From Helicobacter mustelae (GTDB taxonomy: Bacteria > Campylobacterota > Campylobacteria > Campylobacterales > Helicobacteraceae), in assembly GCF_900476215.1 (NCBI RefSeq), contig NZ_LS483446.1:558001-622000 (forward strand): a stretch of 64,000 nucleotides of DNA, in the 5' to 3' direction. The first letter of the stretch is position 1. Every line of letters begins with the position of its first letter. Under the pieces are notes generated by a model. The model was not told the DNA's origin and ran no database searches. It was given only the letters and a program-made list of their open reading frames with translations. This document shows positions 50,187 through 59,837 of the stretch, one piece after another. The position numbers were made by a program, and so were the translations under genes.

Positions 50187-50411
50187 TCAAGCATTATGGA
50201 AAAAATTGGGATTTTTTGTCTTGAGATTTTTGATGATGGCAATCATGGCTTGTTGATTGTACTCTTTATCATTTTCATTTTGCTCCACTGCTAGGATATA
50301 AAGATCAATGAGTTTTTCGATGCACTCTTCTTTTGCTCCCGCAAAATGTAGTGCTACAGCAAGCATGTCCATAATTTCTATCGCCAATTCTTCGTATTCT
50401 ATATCTTTCAT
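50187..50411 (-). CDS. Small acidic helical protein of unknown function
   Basis: The 74-residue product is acidic and predicted helical (DMLAVALHFAGAKEECIEKL). The ATG at 50411 has aaaagga seven bases upstream and begins 3 bp after the stop of the DHH gene, so the two are translated from one message. That spacing is the main support. I do not recognise a family. Confidence 0.7.
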   Translation of the reverse strand: MKDIEYEELAIEIMDMLAVALHFAGAKEECIEKLIDLYILAVEQNENDKEYNQQAMIAIIKNLKTKNPNFFHNA

Positions 50412-50413
50412 TT

Positions 50414-51487
50414 TTATCCTTTTTGCAGGGTTTTGATGACTTGATTTTTGATATCTTCATAGATGAAGCTTTCCCTAAATCCCTCCAATCTTCCACCAGA
50501 GGCATTTTTATGCCCCCCGCCATTGAAGCATTCTTTGCTAAGTAGACTTACATCGCATTTTCCACTAGCACGCAAAGACACATTGCCTTTGGAATTAATG
50601 TCCATGTAAAAATCATATTCTTCATTATTGCGCAAAAAGAGATTTGCAAGCACGCTGATTCCACCCATAGAGTAGCTTAAAAACCCTTTTTTGTCTTTGT
50701 AATAGATAGTGCACTGTTCTTTTTTGGTTTCTAGTAGCTTGGCTTGAGCGATGGATATGATATTATCCATGGTTTGTGCATCTGGATCTCCGCCTAGCGC
50801 GATTTTTTTCAGGCGAAAGATGGCATTATCAAAGATAACATTGGCCTTTGGTAGTTCGATATAATCCTTGATGGATTCTAAGAGCTTGAATTTATAATTT
50901 CTGTGTTCCTCATCAAACATGAAGCGATTGAGTTCATTGCTATTAGCAATGAGGCTGAGTGCAACTTTTCCAAACTCAAAGCCGTAGTTTTGTTCCTTCC
51001 AGATATCGATGGAGTTAATCATTTCCACCATCAGATCCAACATGTATTCATTGCTTGGATCTTTGAGCTTGTAGTGTTCTTTGAGATGCTGGTAGGTGAT
51101 TTTTGTAGCACATCTTTGGGTATCAAGGTGATACCATCGAAATGTTTTTGCGCTTTCTTCCCCGCTAACATGGTGATCCAATAATAACAATTCGATATCC
51201 ACTCCATCAACACGCAAGAGATCTGCTTGCTCTTGGAGATAGTGACATTCTTGCAGGGAGAGATTGAGATCTGTGATGAGGATCAGATTTTTTTGTGGCT
51301 TTTTGGAGCGAAATTTTGCCTCCAGCTTGCAGTGATTTTGGATATGCTGCAGGATGTTCTGGAGCCTTGCTGTGATTTCTTTGCCATAATTGGCATTATA
51401 AAAAGAGATGTTTTCAAAAAAATTTCTTGCGATGAACTGGCATCCATAGCCATCCAAATCAATGTGAGAAAGGTGAAAAACATGCAT
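50414..51487 (-). CDS. DHH-family phosphoesterase
   Basis: The 357-residue protein has the DHH superfamily metal motifs: HIDLDGYG (residues 8-15), ITDLNLS, LLLDHHVSGE and the C-terminal DHHA1 motif GGGHKNASGG. Relatives include RecJ exonuclease, nanoRNases and cyclic-di-AMP phosphodiesterases. The short length without extra domains fits a nanoRNase or oligonucleotide phosphoesterase better than RecJ. It follows flhA by 8 bp in the order I recall from H. pylori. Confidence 0.88.
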   Translation of the reverse strand: MHVFHLSHIDLDGYGCQFIARNFFENISFYNANYGKEITARLQNILQHIQNHCKLEAKFRSKKPQKNLILITDLNLSLQECHYLQEQADLLRVDGVDIELLLLDHHVSGEESAKTFRWYHLDTQRCATKITYQHLKEHYKLKDPSNEYMLDLMVEMINSIDIWKEQNYGFEFGKVALSLIANSNELNRFMFDEEHRNYKFKLLESIKDYIELPKANVIFDNAIFRLKKIALGGDPDAQTMDNIISIAQAKLLETKKEQCTIYYKDKKGFLSYSMGGISVLANLFLRNNEEYDFYMDINSKGNVSLRASGKCDVSLLSKECFNGGGHKNASGGRLEGFRESFIYEDIKNQVIKTLQKG

Positions 51488-51495
51488 GGGATTCC

Positions 51496-53709
51496 TTAAT
51501 TAAAATTTATATCAATATTGCCTAGGACTTCGTATTTTGCACTGGCATCAAGTTCTGCGTGGCTTAGCACAACCACATCGATTTTAAATTGCTCGAGTTT
51601 ATTGGCCAGTGCACGGCGTAGCAATGGATCAACAATGAGGATGACAGGCGCGATGCCTCTTTGGAGGATCTGCATGGATTCCTGTGAGATGCCATCAATA
51701 AGGCGCTGGGTTTCTGTGGTGTTGAGCAGCAGCATTTTTCCAGAGGGCTGTTCGCGTAATTTTCCTAGTAGATATTGCTCTGTATCTAGTGAGAGTGTGA
51801 CAAGCTTGAGCATCCCATCATCGGATTTAAAAAGATTTGTAATTACGCGAGAGAGTTTGGCGCGCACTTGTTCGGTAATAAGTGCGATGTCATTTTGCAG
51901 AGGTGCTGCGACATCTGTGATGGTTTCTAGAATTGTGAGCATGTCTTTGATGGGTATTTTTTCATGCAGGAGTTCTTGGAGCACAGAGCGGATGACGCCA
52001 GATTGAATCTTTCTGGCTTCATCAATGATGGTGGGATAGTTTTCTGCCAGGCGATCTAGCATTGCCTTAACTTCATCTTTGGTGATGAATTCCTCTGCAT
52101 AATTTTTCACAAGTTCACTGATATGCGTGGTAATCACAGTGGATGGGTCGATGACGGTGTATCCTTGGATGATGGCTTCATCTTTGATGTTTGCATCAAT
52201 CCACAGCGCATCCATGCCAAATGCAGGCTCTTTTGTGGGGATGCCCTGGATCTCTGTGCCCACCATTCCGGTGTTTATGGCTAGAAATTTATCTGGCATC
52301 ACGCTTCCCTCTCCGATGGTGATACCCTTTAGCTTGACTTCATAATGGCTTGGGGGGAGCTGGAGATTGTCACGAATCCGCACCTGAGGCATCAAAAAGC
52401 CATAGTCATTGGCAATTCTTTTGCGGATCCCACGCACACGCTCTAACAAATCCCCTTTTTGTTTGATATCTGCAAGGCTTATGAGTTGATAGCCTAGATC
52501 AAGAGCAAGGAGTTCTACTTTTAGCACCTCATCAATAGCCATCTCTTCCTCTTTTTTGATTTCTTCGGGGCTTTTTTGCGCAGCAGGTGTTGGGGTATGC
52601 TGAGCATTTTCTTTTGCGGCCTTGGCATCAGAGGTGGGGGAGAGATTGATATTGGTTTTTTTGCTGAGCCATTTTTCAAAGATGCTAAAAAGACTTTCTT
52701 GATCTTCCCTGGAAATGAGCCAGGAAATAAAAAGAAACAAAATTCCTACAAATCCAAGAGAGAAGGTGGGCAATCCTGGTACCGTGGCAAAAAGCAAAAG
52801 AATGATGCCTACAATGAGAAGGGTTTTGCTTTTGTCAGTGAGCTGGGTGACGAGTTTGCTGGCAAAATCTTCTGTTTCATTTTGTGTAGTTCGAGTGGCA
52901 ACAATGCCTGTGGCAGTGGCAATAATGAGTGCAGGGATCTGTCCTACAAGTCCATCTCCGATAGTGAGGATGGTGAAGGTCGCTGCACTATCGCCTGCTG
53001 GCATCCCGCGCTGGAAAACTCCGATCAAAAATCCACCAATGATATTAATGATCGTGATAATGATAGAAGCAATTGCATCCCCTTTGACAAATTTGCTCGC
53101 ACCATCCATTGCGCCATAAAAATCTGCTTCTTGCGTGAGTGCTGCGCGGCGAGACTTGGCCTCTTCATTGTCAATGAGTCCTGCATTGAGATCTGCATCA
53201 ATTGCCATTTGTTTTCCTGGCATTGCATCAAGAGCAAATCTTGCACGCACTTCCGTAACGCGTGTAGAACCATTGGTGACTACAAGGAGATTTACAAGCA
53301 CCAAAATGATGAAAATAATACTTCCAATGACATAATTTCCGCTTATGGTGAACTCACCAAAGGCTGCGATAATATCACTTACAGCCTCTGGGCCCTTGTA
53401 GCCTTCTGTCAAAATCATCCTTGTGGTGGCGACATTGAGTGCGAGACGATAGAGTGTAACAATAAGCAATAAGGTGGGAAATGCAGAAAAATCTGTGGGC
53501 TTGGTAATATAGAGTCCAATGAGGATAATTAGCACAGAGAGGGCAATGGAAATTGTTAGCAAAAAATCCAATAAAAACGGGGGCAGCGGCACAATAATAA
53601 TTGCCAAAATGAGAATCACAAAAACAACAACGGTGAGATCTTTGGATTGTGAAAAAGTCCGCAAAAAAGACATTGCAGACTGCAGAGCGTTGATTTTCTT
53701 TTTAGCCAA
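51496..53709 (-). CDS. flhA: Flagellar biosynthesis protein FlhA
   Basis: An inner-membrane component of the flagellar type III export gate. The 737-residue protein has eight or so N-terminal spans, the conserved FHIPEP-type loop ([20 protein letters not shown], residues about 145-165) and a large cytosolic C-terminal domain that receives export chaperones. The start is TTG at 53709 with aaggaaaa upstream. Divergent from rpsO. Confidence 0.96.
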   Translation of the reverse strand: MAKKKINALQSAMSFLRTFSQSKDLTVVVFVILILAIIIVPLPPFLLDFLLTISIALSVLIILIGLYITKPTDFSAFPTLLLIVTLYRLALNVATTRMILTEGYKGPEAVSDIIAAFGEFTISGNYVIGSIIFIILVLVNLLVVTNGSTRVTEVRARFALDAMPGKQMAIDADLNAGLIDNEEAKSRRAALTQEADFYGAMDGASKFVKGDAIASIIITIINIIGGFLIGVFQRGMPAGDSAATFTILTIGDGLVGQIPALIIATATGIVATRTTQNETEDFASKLVTQLTDKSKTLLIVGIILLLFATVPGLPTFSLGFVGILFLFISWLISREDQESLFSIFEKWLSKKTNINLSPTSDAKAAKENAQHTPTPAAQKSPEEIKKEEEMAIDEVLKVELLALDLGYQLISLADIKQKGDLLERVRGIRKRIANDYGFLMPQVRIRDNLQLPPSHYEVKLKGITIGEGSVMPDKFLAINTGMVGTEIQGIPTKEPAFGMDALWIDANIKDEAIIQGYTVIDPSTVITTHISELVKNYAEEFITKDEVKAMLDRLAENYPTIIDEARKIQSGVIRSVLQELLHEKIPIKDMLTILETITDVAAPLQNDIALITEQVRAKLSRVITNLFKSDDGMLKLVTLSLDTEQYLLGKLREQPSGKMLLLNTTETQRLIDGISQESMQILQRGIAPVILIVDPLLRRALANKLEQFKIDVVVLSHAELDASAKYEVLGNIDINFN

Positions 53710-53824
53710 AATTTTCCTTTGGAGAGATGCCTTGGTTCATTGTGCGTATTTTACAGTATTTTGGCGACTTTTTACTTTTTTTATGTAAGATTAGATTTTG
53801 ATTTTATACCATCAGGAGGTCATT

Positions 53825-54097
53825 ATGGCTTTAGACTCGGCGAAAAAACAAGAGATTATTAAACAATTTGCAAGAGATGAAAAAGATACAGGTTCTTCAG
53901 AAGTGCAGGTGGCATTGCTTAGCAAAAGGATCGCGGATCTCACAGAGCATCTCAAGGTGAATAAAAAAGATCACTCCAGTCGTTTGGGGCTTTTGAAGCT
54001 TGTGGGAAAGAGAAAGCATCTTCTAAAATATCTTAAAAAAACTCAACAAGATCGCTATATCAAACTGATTAACGAGCTTGGTCTCAAAGATCGCTAA
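53825..54097 (+). CDS. rpsO: 30S ribosomal protein S15
   Basis: The 90-residue protein binds the central domain of 16S rRNA early in 30S assembly. It has the family pattern [37 protein letters not shown]. The ATG at 53825 follows the strong site aggagg; a longer frame from 53798 is rejected. Confidence 0.97.
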   Translation: MALDSAKKQEIIKQFARDEKDTGSSEVQVALLSKRIADLTEHLKVNKKDHSSRLGLLKLVGKRKHLLKYLKKTQQDRYIKLINELGLKDR

Positions 54098-54102
54098 CCC
54101 TC

Positions 54103-54115
54103 CCCCAATTTGGGG
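54103..54115 (+). terminator. Short hairpin after rpsO
   Basis: ccccaatttgggg, five pairs with a three-base loop, 5 bases after the stop and followed by T-rich sequence. A weak terminator candidate. Confidence 0.35.
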
Positions 54116-54305
54116 ATTCTCCTTATTTTGGATTTTTTTAGTTTCCTTGCTTTTTGGTGTTTGTATTGCGCGCTGATTTTTTGGGATTTTTCCCGTTTCC
54201 CTCAGTTCTCGCGCGAGTTTTGGACATTCATTCCAAGTGCTTCATCCCTCTGCCTCACTCCCACCATTTCATTGCAGTGAATTTTTTTACTTTTAAAATT
54301 GTCAA

Positions 54306-55255
54306 TCAGGACTTTAGCTTGTATGCAATGGATCTAAAGAAATGATAAAAAGGATAGATGGAAGCTTTGAAGCGTTCTTTTGGTGCTAGGTAGGGGAAGA
54401 GAGGAGCAAAATTTTTGTGATTTTGATAAAGCAGCCTAGGGATGAATCGCATGCGCACCACAGAGAAAGTGTAATAGGTATAAACCTGGCGGTAAAAAAT
54501 CTTTTTGAGCAGAGGGTCTTTTTCTTGCTCAGCAAAAGCAATGAATTTCTTTGCGATGATGAGACAGGAGTGCATGGATTGGAGCATCCGTTCCTTGGTG
54601 GGCTTGGAATTCATGATGGAACCCTCCCGCAAGCGATAATAATAAAGCTCCATTGCAGTGAAAAGAATGCTCCTAGTATACAAAAAAATCTCCGCTGTAA
54701 AAACCATATCCTCATGGAGGATATTTGGGATAAAGCTAAGATTATGGCGTATGATAAAATCTTTGCGCAATGTATAGAGCCAGACGCATCCACGATAGAG
54801 ACACTGTGGGTATTTTAGGAGGTATTCTTTGCCCCTGATGGGTGTGGGTGTAGTAGGCAGGGTTATAGAATTCTCGCTTTTGTTGGAAATGTCATAGCAT
54901 AGCACTTCGATGGGCTGATTTCTCAAAATCTCATGAAGTCTCTCACAAGCATCAAGTGCTAAATAATCATCAGAATCTACAAAGATGATATACTCCCCCC
55001 CCCTTTGCTTTTGCTGCAGTGAGAGAGGCCTGCATTTCTGGCCATGCTTAATCCTTGATTTTCTTGGTTAATGAGATGGATGCGAGGATCTTTTCTGGCA
55101 TATTCCTCTGCGATAGCACCACTGCTATCTGTGCTACCATCATTGATGAGGATGATCTCTATATCTTTGAAGCTTTGATGAATGAGGGAATCTATACATT
55201 CCCTAAGATAGAGCTCTACATTGTAAATTGGCACGATGATGGAGAAAAACGCCAT
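54306..55255 (-). pseudogene. Family-2 glycosyltransferase, phase-off copy (C9 tract)
   Basis: The reading frame starts MAFFSIIVPIYNVELYLREC, with INDGSTDSS, and breaks at the C9 tract (54995-55003). The rest of the gene, VDSDDYLALDACERL to the end at 54306, is intact in the next frame. One added C would restore a 316-residue GT-A glycosyltransferase. The same gene with C10 is intact at 56481-57446. It is therefore a switchable gene in the off state rather than a dead one. Likely role: adding a sugar to lipopolysaccharide or another surface glycan. Confidence 0.9.
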
Positions 55256-55314
55256 AATTCTTCCTAGAAATTGAAATTATCCATAAATTTTATCTATTTT
55301 TTGGGATTTTTGTG
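54923..55314. repeat. Long direct repeat, copy A (5' part of glycosyltransferase)
   Basis: This 392-bp stretch matches 57113-57505 with one substitution (55080 region, tgga/tgaa) and one C less. It covers the first third of the gene and about 60 bases of upstream sequence. Beyond it the two genes are clearly diverged. Confidence 0.92.
54995..55003. repeat. C9 homopolymer in glycosyltransferase copy A (off)
   Basis: Nine C encode the Gly-Gly-Gly before the DxD segment on the minus strand. The frame is closed at this length. Confidence 0.92.
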
Positions 55315-55418
55315 AAGAGAAAAATTTGTGAGAGTTTTTCGCGGAACTGTGTTCTTGGGAATTTTATAGTGGCATTTTATTCGTGTGTTCCTGGAGGGCC
55401 AAAGAAAAGGGAGTGTGG

Positions 55419-56393
55419 TTATTCATAGAGTTCTTTTTCCTCTTTTGCCACAGAGATTTGATTGCTTTGATAGAAGAATTTGCGCAATACCAAAATCCCT
55501 AAAAACCTTTCTTTTTCCTCATCCAAAAATTGCTGCGTGTAGGTATTGGCATTGTGGATAATCTCCTTGGCATGATGGGGATGGGCGAGATAATACTCCA
55601 CAACAGATTCCAGATCTTCATAATCCTCGCTAATTTCTGCATAATGCACGCCCGCTTGCAATTGTCCCTCCATAAACCATGTCTCAAATTTGGGCTTTGG
55701 CATGAGGGCTAGGGAATTGGAGTGCAAAATCCACTTGAGATTGGTGGCGACATCATTGCCCTCTAGTGAGAGGATGAATTTGTATTGTAGATGCGTGGCG
55801 AGATTTGCTCTGCCTTTGTGCCAGTGCAGATATTCCTCTTCTTTCAGCGATCCAGTGTGGCCAGCATTGATGAGGGGGTGGTGGAAGAATTTGCGCATAA
55901 ATTTTTTGCGGTGAGGTTGGTAGCAACCCCCGCGGAAAAATATTTGATCAAGTTTTTGAGAATAGGGAATTGTGTGAAGTTTTTTGGCATTGTGCTGCAG
56001 GATTCCAAAATGACGCTTTTTATCTAGCTTTAGCAAAATGTTTTGTGTGGGGCGCGGGGAGATCGGGCGGGATTTGCAAAAACTCGCAACCGGGGTTTGG
56101 TAGTTCACATCTCCAGACTCCAAGTGATAGCAGAGCCTTGAGTCTAAATAGCGCATCACCTCCCAAAAATCATAGCAGTAGCGCGAAGACTTTTTTAGCA
56201 TTTGTATTTTTGTCTGCGCGTGCTTTGGTAGCGTGAAATTCTCTGGAAGATCGCAGTAGTATTCTAGGCGCTTTTTGAGTTCCCATCTTGCATCATCTTT
56301 GAGTTCTTTGATTTTTGCTGCAAAATCCTTGGCATTTGCGGGTATAAAGGTGTAATACAGGCCCTTGAGATTGTGAAAAAATGTCTCTAACAA
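55419..56393 (-). CDS. GT90-family glycosyltransferase (lipopolysaccharide-modifying type)
   Basis: The 324-residue protein has the GT90/CAP10 pattern: KFILSLEGNDVATNLKWIL, then SNSLALMPKPKFETWF, and HYAEISEDYEDLESVVEYY near the C-terminus. Related bacterial proteins transfer sugars, such as xylose or glucose, to surface glycans. It has no signal peptide and should act at the inner membrane's cytosolic face. It lies between the two switchable family-2 enzymes on the same strand, so the three probably build one variable structure. Confidence 0.82.
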   Translation of the reverse strand: MLETFFHNLKGLYYTFIPANAKDFAAKIKELKDDARWELKKRLEYYCDLPENFTLPKHAQTKIQMLKKSSRYCYDFWEVMRYLDSRLCYHLESGDVNYQTPVASFCKSRPISPRPTQNILLKLDKKRHFGILQHNAKKLHTIPYSQKLDQIFFRGGCYQPHRKKFMRKFFHHPLINAGHTGSLKEEEYLHWHKGRANLATHLQYKFILSLEGNDVATNLKWILHSNSLALMPKPKFETWFMEGQLQAGVHYAEISEDYEDLESVVEYYLAHPHHAKEIIHNANTYTQQFLDEEKERFLGILVLRKFFYQSNQISVAKEEKELYE

Positions 56394-56480
56394 TGCTTGA
56401 CTCCCACATTGGTTTGGGGTATTTTAGCATTTTCTCTCCTGGCTCTCCTTATTTTTCCCAAAGATGGGGACTTTGCTTTT

Positions 56481-57446
56481 TTAAAATCTTAAAATCAGGG
56501 CTTTAAATCGGTTTACAAGGGATTTGAAGAAGTAGAAAAACGCATGAATGGGGATTTTTAATCGCTCTTTAGTAGGCAGATAAGAAAAGAGGGGAGAGAA
56601 ATTTTTGTAGCTTATATAGAGAAATTTAGGGTTAAGGCCAGAATAAAATAGAGAGTGGAGAAAGTAGGTATAAATCTGAATCAAAAATATCTTTTTTAGC
56701 TGGGGAGCTTGTGTCATTTCTGCGAGGTGGATGAAGTTTTGTGCTATGATGTAATAAGATGTCAGAGCTTGCAAGATGCGCTCTTTGGTGGGCTTGGAAT
56801 TCATGATGGAACCCTCACGAATGCGATAATAATAAAGCTCAAGGCTTGTAAAAAGAATGCTTTTTGCGTGCAAAAGAATTTCTGCGATAAAAACCATGTC
56901 CTCATGGAGGATAGAGGGAATAAAGCTAAGATTATGGCGTATGATAAAATCTTTGCGCAATGCGTGGAGCCACACACATCCATGACCAATGCAATGGGGA
57001 TGTTTTAGGAGGTATTCCTGCCCACTAATAGGTGTTTGTGTAGTGGGCAAATCCCTGTAGCCTTGACGTTTGTTGAGGATCTCATAATGCAGCACTTCGA
57101 TGGGCTGATCCTTCAAAATCTCATGAAGTCTCTCACAAGCATCAAGTGCTAAATAATCATCAGAATCTACAAAGATGATATACTCCCCCCCCCCTTTGCT
57201 TTTGCTGCAGTGAGAGAGGCCTGCATTTCTGGCCATGCTTAATCCTTGATTTTCTTGGTTAATGAGATGAATGCGAGGATCTTTTCTGGCATATTCCTCT
57301 GCGATAGCACCACTGCTATCTGTGCTACCATCATTGATGAGGATGATCTCTATATCTTTGAAGCTTTGATGAATGAGGGAATCTATACATTCCCTAAGAT
57401 AGAGCTCTACATTGTAAATTGGCACGATGATGGAGAAAAACGCCAT
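56481..57446 (-). CDS. Family-2 glycosyltransferase, phase-on copy (C10 tract)
   Basis: The 321-residue GT-A enzyme has FSIIVPIYNVELYLREC, INDGSTDSS and the nucleotide-sugar binding VDSDDYLALD. At the C10 tract (57185-57194) the frame is open. The C-terminal half carries ILHEDMVF and ELYYYR, typical of capsule and LPS transferases. Copy A (54306-55255) shares the first third almost exactly and the rest as a homologue, so each may add a different sugar. A G13 tract lies 79 bases upstream of the start. Confidence 0.92.
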   Translation of the reverse strand: MAFFSIIVPIYNVELYLRECIDSLIHQSFKDIEIILINDGSTDSSGAIAEEYARKDPRIHLINQENQGLSMARNAGLSHCSKSKGGGEYIIFVDSDDYLALDACERLHEILKDQPIEVLHYEILNKRQGYRDLPTTQTPISGQEYLLKHPHCIGHGCVWLHALRKDFIIRHNLSFIPSILHEDMVFIAEILLHAKSILFTSLELYYYRIREGSIMNSKPTKERILQALTSYYIIAQNFIHLAEMTQAPQLKKIFLIQIYTYFLHSLFYSGLNPKFLYISYKNFSPLFSYLPTKERLKIPIHAFFYFFKSLVNRFKALILRF

Positions 57447-57505
57447 AATTCTTCCTAGAAATTGAAATTATCCATAAATTTTATCTATTTTTTGGGATTT
57501 TTGTG
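57113..57505. repeat. Long direct repeat, copy B (5' part of glycosyltransferase)
   Basis: Near-identical partner of 54923-55314, with one more C in the tract. Confidence 0.92.
57185..57194. repeat. C10 homopolymer in glycosyltransferase copy B (on)
   Basis: Ten C keep the frame open. One base more or less gives a truncated protein. Confidence 0.92.
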
Positions 57506-57524
57506 GAGTTTTAGTATGGTTTGC

Positions 57525-57537
57525 GGGGGGGGGGGGG
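57525..57537. repeat. G13 homopolymer upstream of glycosyltransferase copy B
   Basis: The longest tract in the window. It is 79-91 bases before the copy B start, outside the duplicated part and absent from copy A. Length changes could alter spacing in the promoter region. A plus-strand 33-codon frame through it is probably not a gene. Confidence 0.85.
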
Positions 57538-57737
57538 TGATTTTGGTGCGTATTCATGGGGTTTTAACGCTTTTTCTTGTGAGATTTAGCAGTGGTGCTT
57601 TTGAGGGAAATATTTTGTGAATAAAATAGCGCTTTGATTTTTGGCGTGTAGGATCTGTCTGGAAATGTCTTGAGTCAACTTGAAGTGAAATGTTTTGGAT
57701 TTTTAATGAATTAAGTGAGTTAAAGAGGATTTCAAGA

Positions 57738-57822
57738 TGGTGCGGAAAAGAGGACTTGAACCTCCATGCCTTGCGGCGCCAGATCCTAAGTCTGGTGTGT
57801 CTGCCAATTTCACCATTTCCGC
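57738..57822 (-). tRNA. tRNA-Leu (anticodon UAG)
   Basis: On the minus strand gcggaaa pairs with tttccgc. The anticodon stem ccaga/tctgg holds the loop cttagga with anticodon TAG. A variable arm of class II length (cgccgcaaggc) and the T-arm ggttcaagtcc are present, and CCA is encoded at 57738-57740. It reads CUA and probably CUN leucine codons. Confidence 0.97.
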
Positions 57823-57988
57823 AAAATCTTTTGGGATTATAGCATAAAGTTTTTGACTTTTATAGAGTTTTTTTACAAAATAAGCTAAAATTTCAAAATT
57901 CTGATTCCAAAATCAAAAATTCATCATTTTTATTCCATATTTTAGAGAATTTAAAAAATAAAAAGCATCACAAATGAAGGAGTGTCTT

Positions 57989-59023
57989 GTGCAGGATGTT
58001 AGGGTAGATCGCAAGAAAATTTATAATCCAGAATCCATAGAAAGCGTGAATGATCGAAAGATTTTTGGAGGGAATCCCACCAGCATGTTTGATTTAAATA
58101 AGATTAAATACCAATGGGCCTATGATTTGTGGAAAACCATGCTTGCAAATACTTGGTTCCCCGAGGAAGTGAGCATGAATGAGGACAAACGCGATTACAA
58201 TAACCTCCTCACAGCGCAGGAAAAACTCGGATATGACAGGGCTTTGGCGCAGCTTATCTTCATGGATAGCTTGCAGACAAATAATCTAATCGATAATGTA
58301 AATCCCTACATCACAAGTCCCGAGATTAATCTCATCCTCGTGCGCCAGGCCTATGAGGAGGCCCTGCATTCCCAGAGTTATGCGGTGATGGTGGAGAGTA
58401 TCTCTGCAAACACTGATGAAATCTATGATATGTGGCGCGTGGATATGCAGCTCAAAAGCAAAAATGACTACATTGCCAATGTCTATATGAAGTTGGCGCA
58501 AAATCCCACCGAGCGCAACATTGTTAAGGCAATGTTTGCCAATCAAATTTTGGAGGGGATTTATTTTTATAGTGGTTTTGCATTTTTTTATGCGCTAGCA
58601 AGCACGGGCAAGATGTTGGGCTCCTCACAGATGATCCGCTTCATCCAGCGCGATGAAGTCACGCATCTCATTCTTTTTCAAAACATGATCCGCACGCTTA
58701 AAAAAGAGCGCCCCGATCTCTTTGACAAGGATTTGGAAGAAGAGATTGTAGAGATGTTTCGTCGTGCTGTGGAGATTGAGGCAGCTTGGGGGGAATATAT
58801 CACACAGGGGCAGATTTTGGGGCTTACAGGGGAGGTCATCCATCAATATATCCAGTACCTTGCTGATCAGCGCCTTTCCAAAGTAGGGATGCCAAAGCTC
58901 TATAATGTCGAGCATCCCATCAAATGGGTGGAGCAGTATGCGAGCTTCAATGAGCAGCGGACGAATTTTTTTGAAGCAAAGGTGACGAATTATGCCAAGG
59001 GAAGCTTGATTGATGATTTTTGA
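57989..59023 (+). CDS. nrdB: Ribonucleotide reductase class I beta subunit
   Basis: The R2 subunit holds the di-iron/tyrosyl radical cofactor for making deoxyribonucleotides. The 344-residue protein matches the Helicobacter form closely ([29 protein letters not shown] with metal ligands, [12 protein letters not shown]). I choose the GTG at 57989 because aaggag lies 6 bases upstream and the ATG at 57974 overlaps that site. The alpha subunit gene is not in the window. Confidence 0.95.
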   Translation: MQDVRVDRKKIYNPESIESVNDRKIFGGNPTSMFDLNKIKYQWAYDLWKTMLANTWFPEEVSMNEDKRDYNNLLTAQEKLGYDRALAQLIFMDSLQTNNLIDNVNPYITSPEINLILVRQAYEEALHSQSYAVMVESISANTDEIYDMWRVDMQLKSKNDYIANVYMKLAQNPTERNIVKAMFANQILEGIYFYSGFAFFYALASTGKMLGSSQMIRFIQRDEVTHLILFQNMIRTLKKERPDLFDKDLEEEIVEMFRRAVEIEAAWGEYITQGQILGLTGEVIHQYIQYLADQRLSKVGMPKLYNVEHPIKWVEQYASFNEQRTNFFEAKVTNYAKGSLIDDF

Positions 59024-59201
59024 AACATCCCAGTGGAATTTTCCGCTGGCCTGCGGCTAAGCGAATTTGGAATGCAAGTTTTTTCTGGCTTTATGTGCTC
59101 TTTTATTTGTAGGATAGGGAGTCTTTTTATTGGTCTTGGGTTCCTGTGGAGAGTTGTTGTGCTGGTTTTACTTCAAAGATATCTAGAAGACAGGGGAAAA
59201 A

Positions 59202-59837
59202 ATGCTAAGTAGTATCAATCTTTCTAGGATGTGTGAGGAAATAGAGCGTGTTTTCCCGCTCTCTGAAGAGGTGCGCAGGGCATTGATGCAGGTGGATCGC
59301 GCCTTGTTTGTGCCCTCTTCGATGCAGAGGCATGCCTATATGCTCAATCCCCTTCCACTACAAAAAGAGCAGTGGGTGAGCTCTCCTCTGACTGTGGCAA
59401 AAATGACGCAATATCTATTACCTCAAGGTGGGGATAGTGTGCTAGAGATTGGATGTGGCAGCGGATATCAGGCCATGGTGCTCTCCAAGCTTTTCCGCCG
59501 CGTGTTTTCCATCGAGCGGATCGCAAAGATTTTGCTAGAGGCCCAAGAGCGAATCCGCCAGTGTGGAGCGTATAATATCAATACCAAGCTTGATGATGGG
59601 CAGAAGGGCTGGAGTGCCTATGCGCCCTATGATCGCATTTTGTTCTCTGCCTGCGCAGAGCACATCCCTGCTAGCATCATCGAGCAGCTTCAAGAGGATG
59701 GAGTGCTAGTGGCGCCTATGATCCAGGATCAAAAGCAATTCATCATGCGCTTTTTCAAAAAAAATGGCAAGCTAGGTGAGGGTGAGATTTTGGAAGAGTG
59801 CTTGTTTGTCCCTGTGAACAATGGTGTGATCTATTGA
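59202..59837 (+). CDS. pcm: Protein-L-isoaspartate O-methyltransferase
   Basis: It methylates isoaspartate residues in aged proteins to allow repair. The 211-residue protein has the SAM-binding motif VLEIGCGSGYQA, the N-terminal VDRALFVP and the post-motif SACAEHIPASI. The ATG at 59202 follows caggggaaa. It starts a five-gene run with tight overlaps (prepilin peptidase, lptF/G-type permease, truA). Confidence 0.95.
   Translation: MLSSINLSRMCEEIERVFPLSEEVRRALMQVDRALFVPSSMQRHAYMLNPLPLQKEQWVSSPLTVAKMTQYLLPQGGDSVLEIGCGSGYQAMVLSKLFRRVFSIERIAKILLEAQERIRQCGAYNINTKLDDGQKGWSAYAPYDRILFSACAEHIPASIIEQLQEDGVLVAPMIQDQKQFIMRFFKKNGKLGEGEILEECLFVPVNNGVIY

Noticed and set aside
50055-50294. Plus-strand frame before the small acidic protein gene
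   Set aside because: About half of it is antisense to a well-supported gene, and there is no ribosome binding site.
57516-57617. 33-codon frame starting before the G13 tract
   Set aside because: No ribosome binding site, and the product is mostly set by the homopolymer; the tract is more likely a promoter element.
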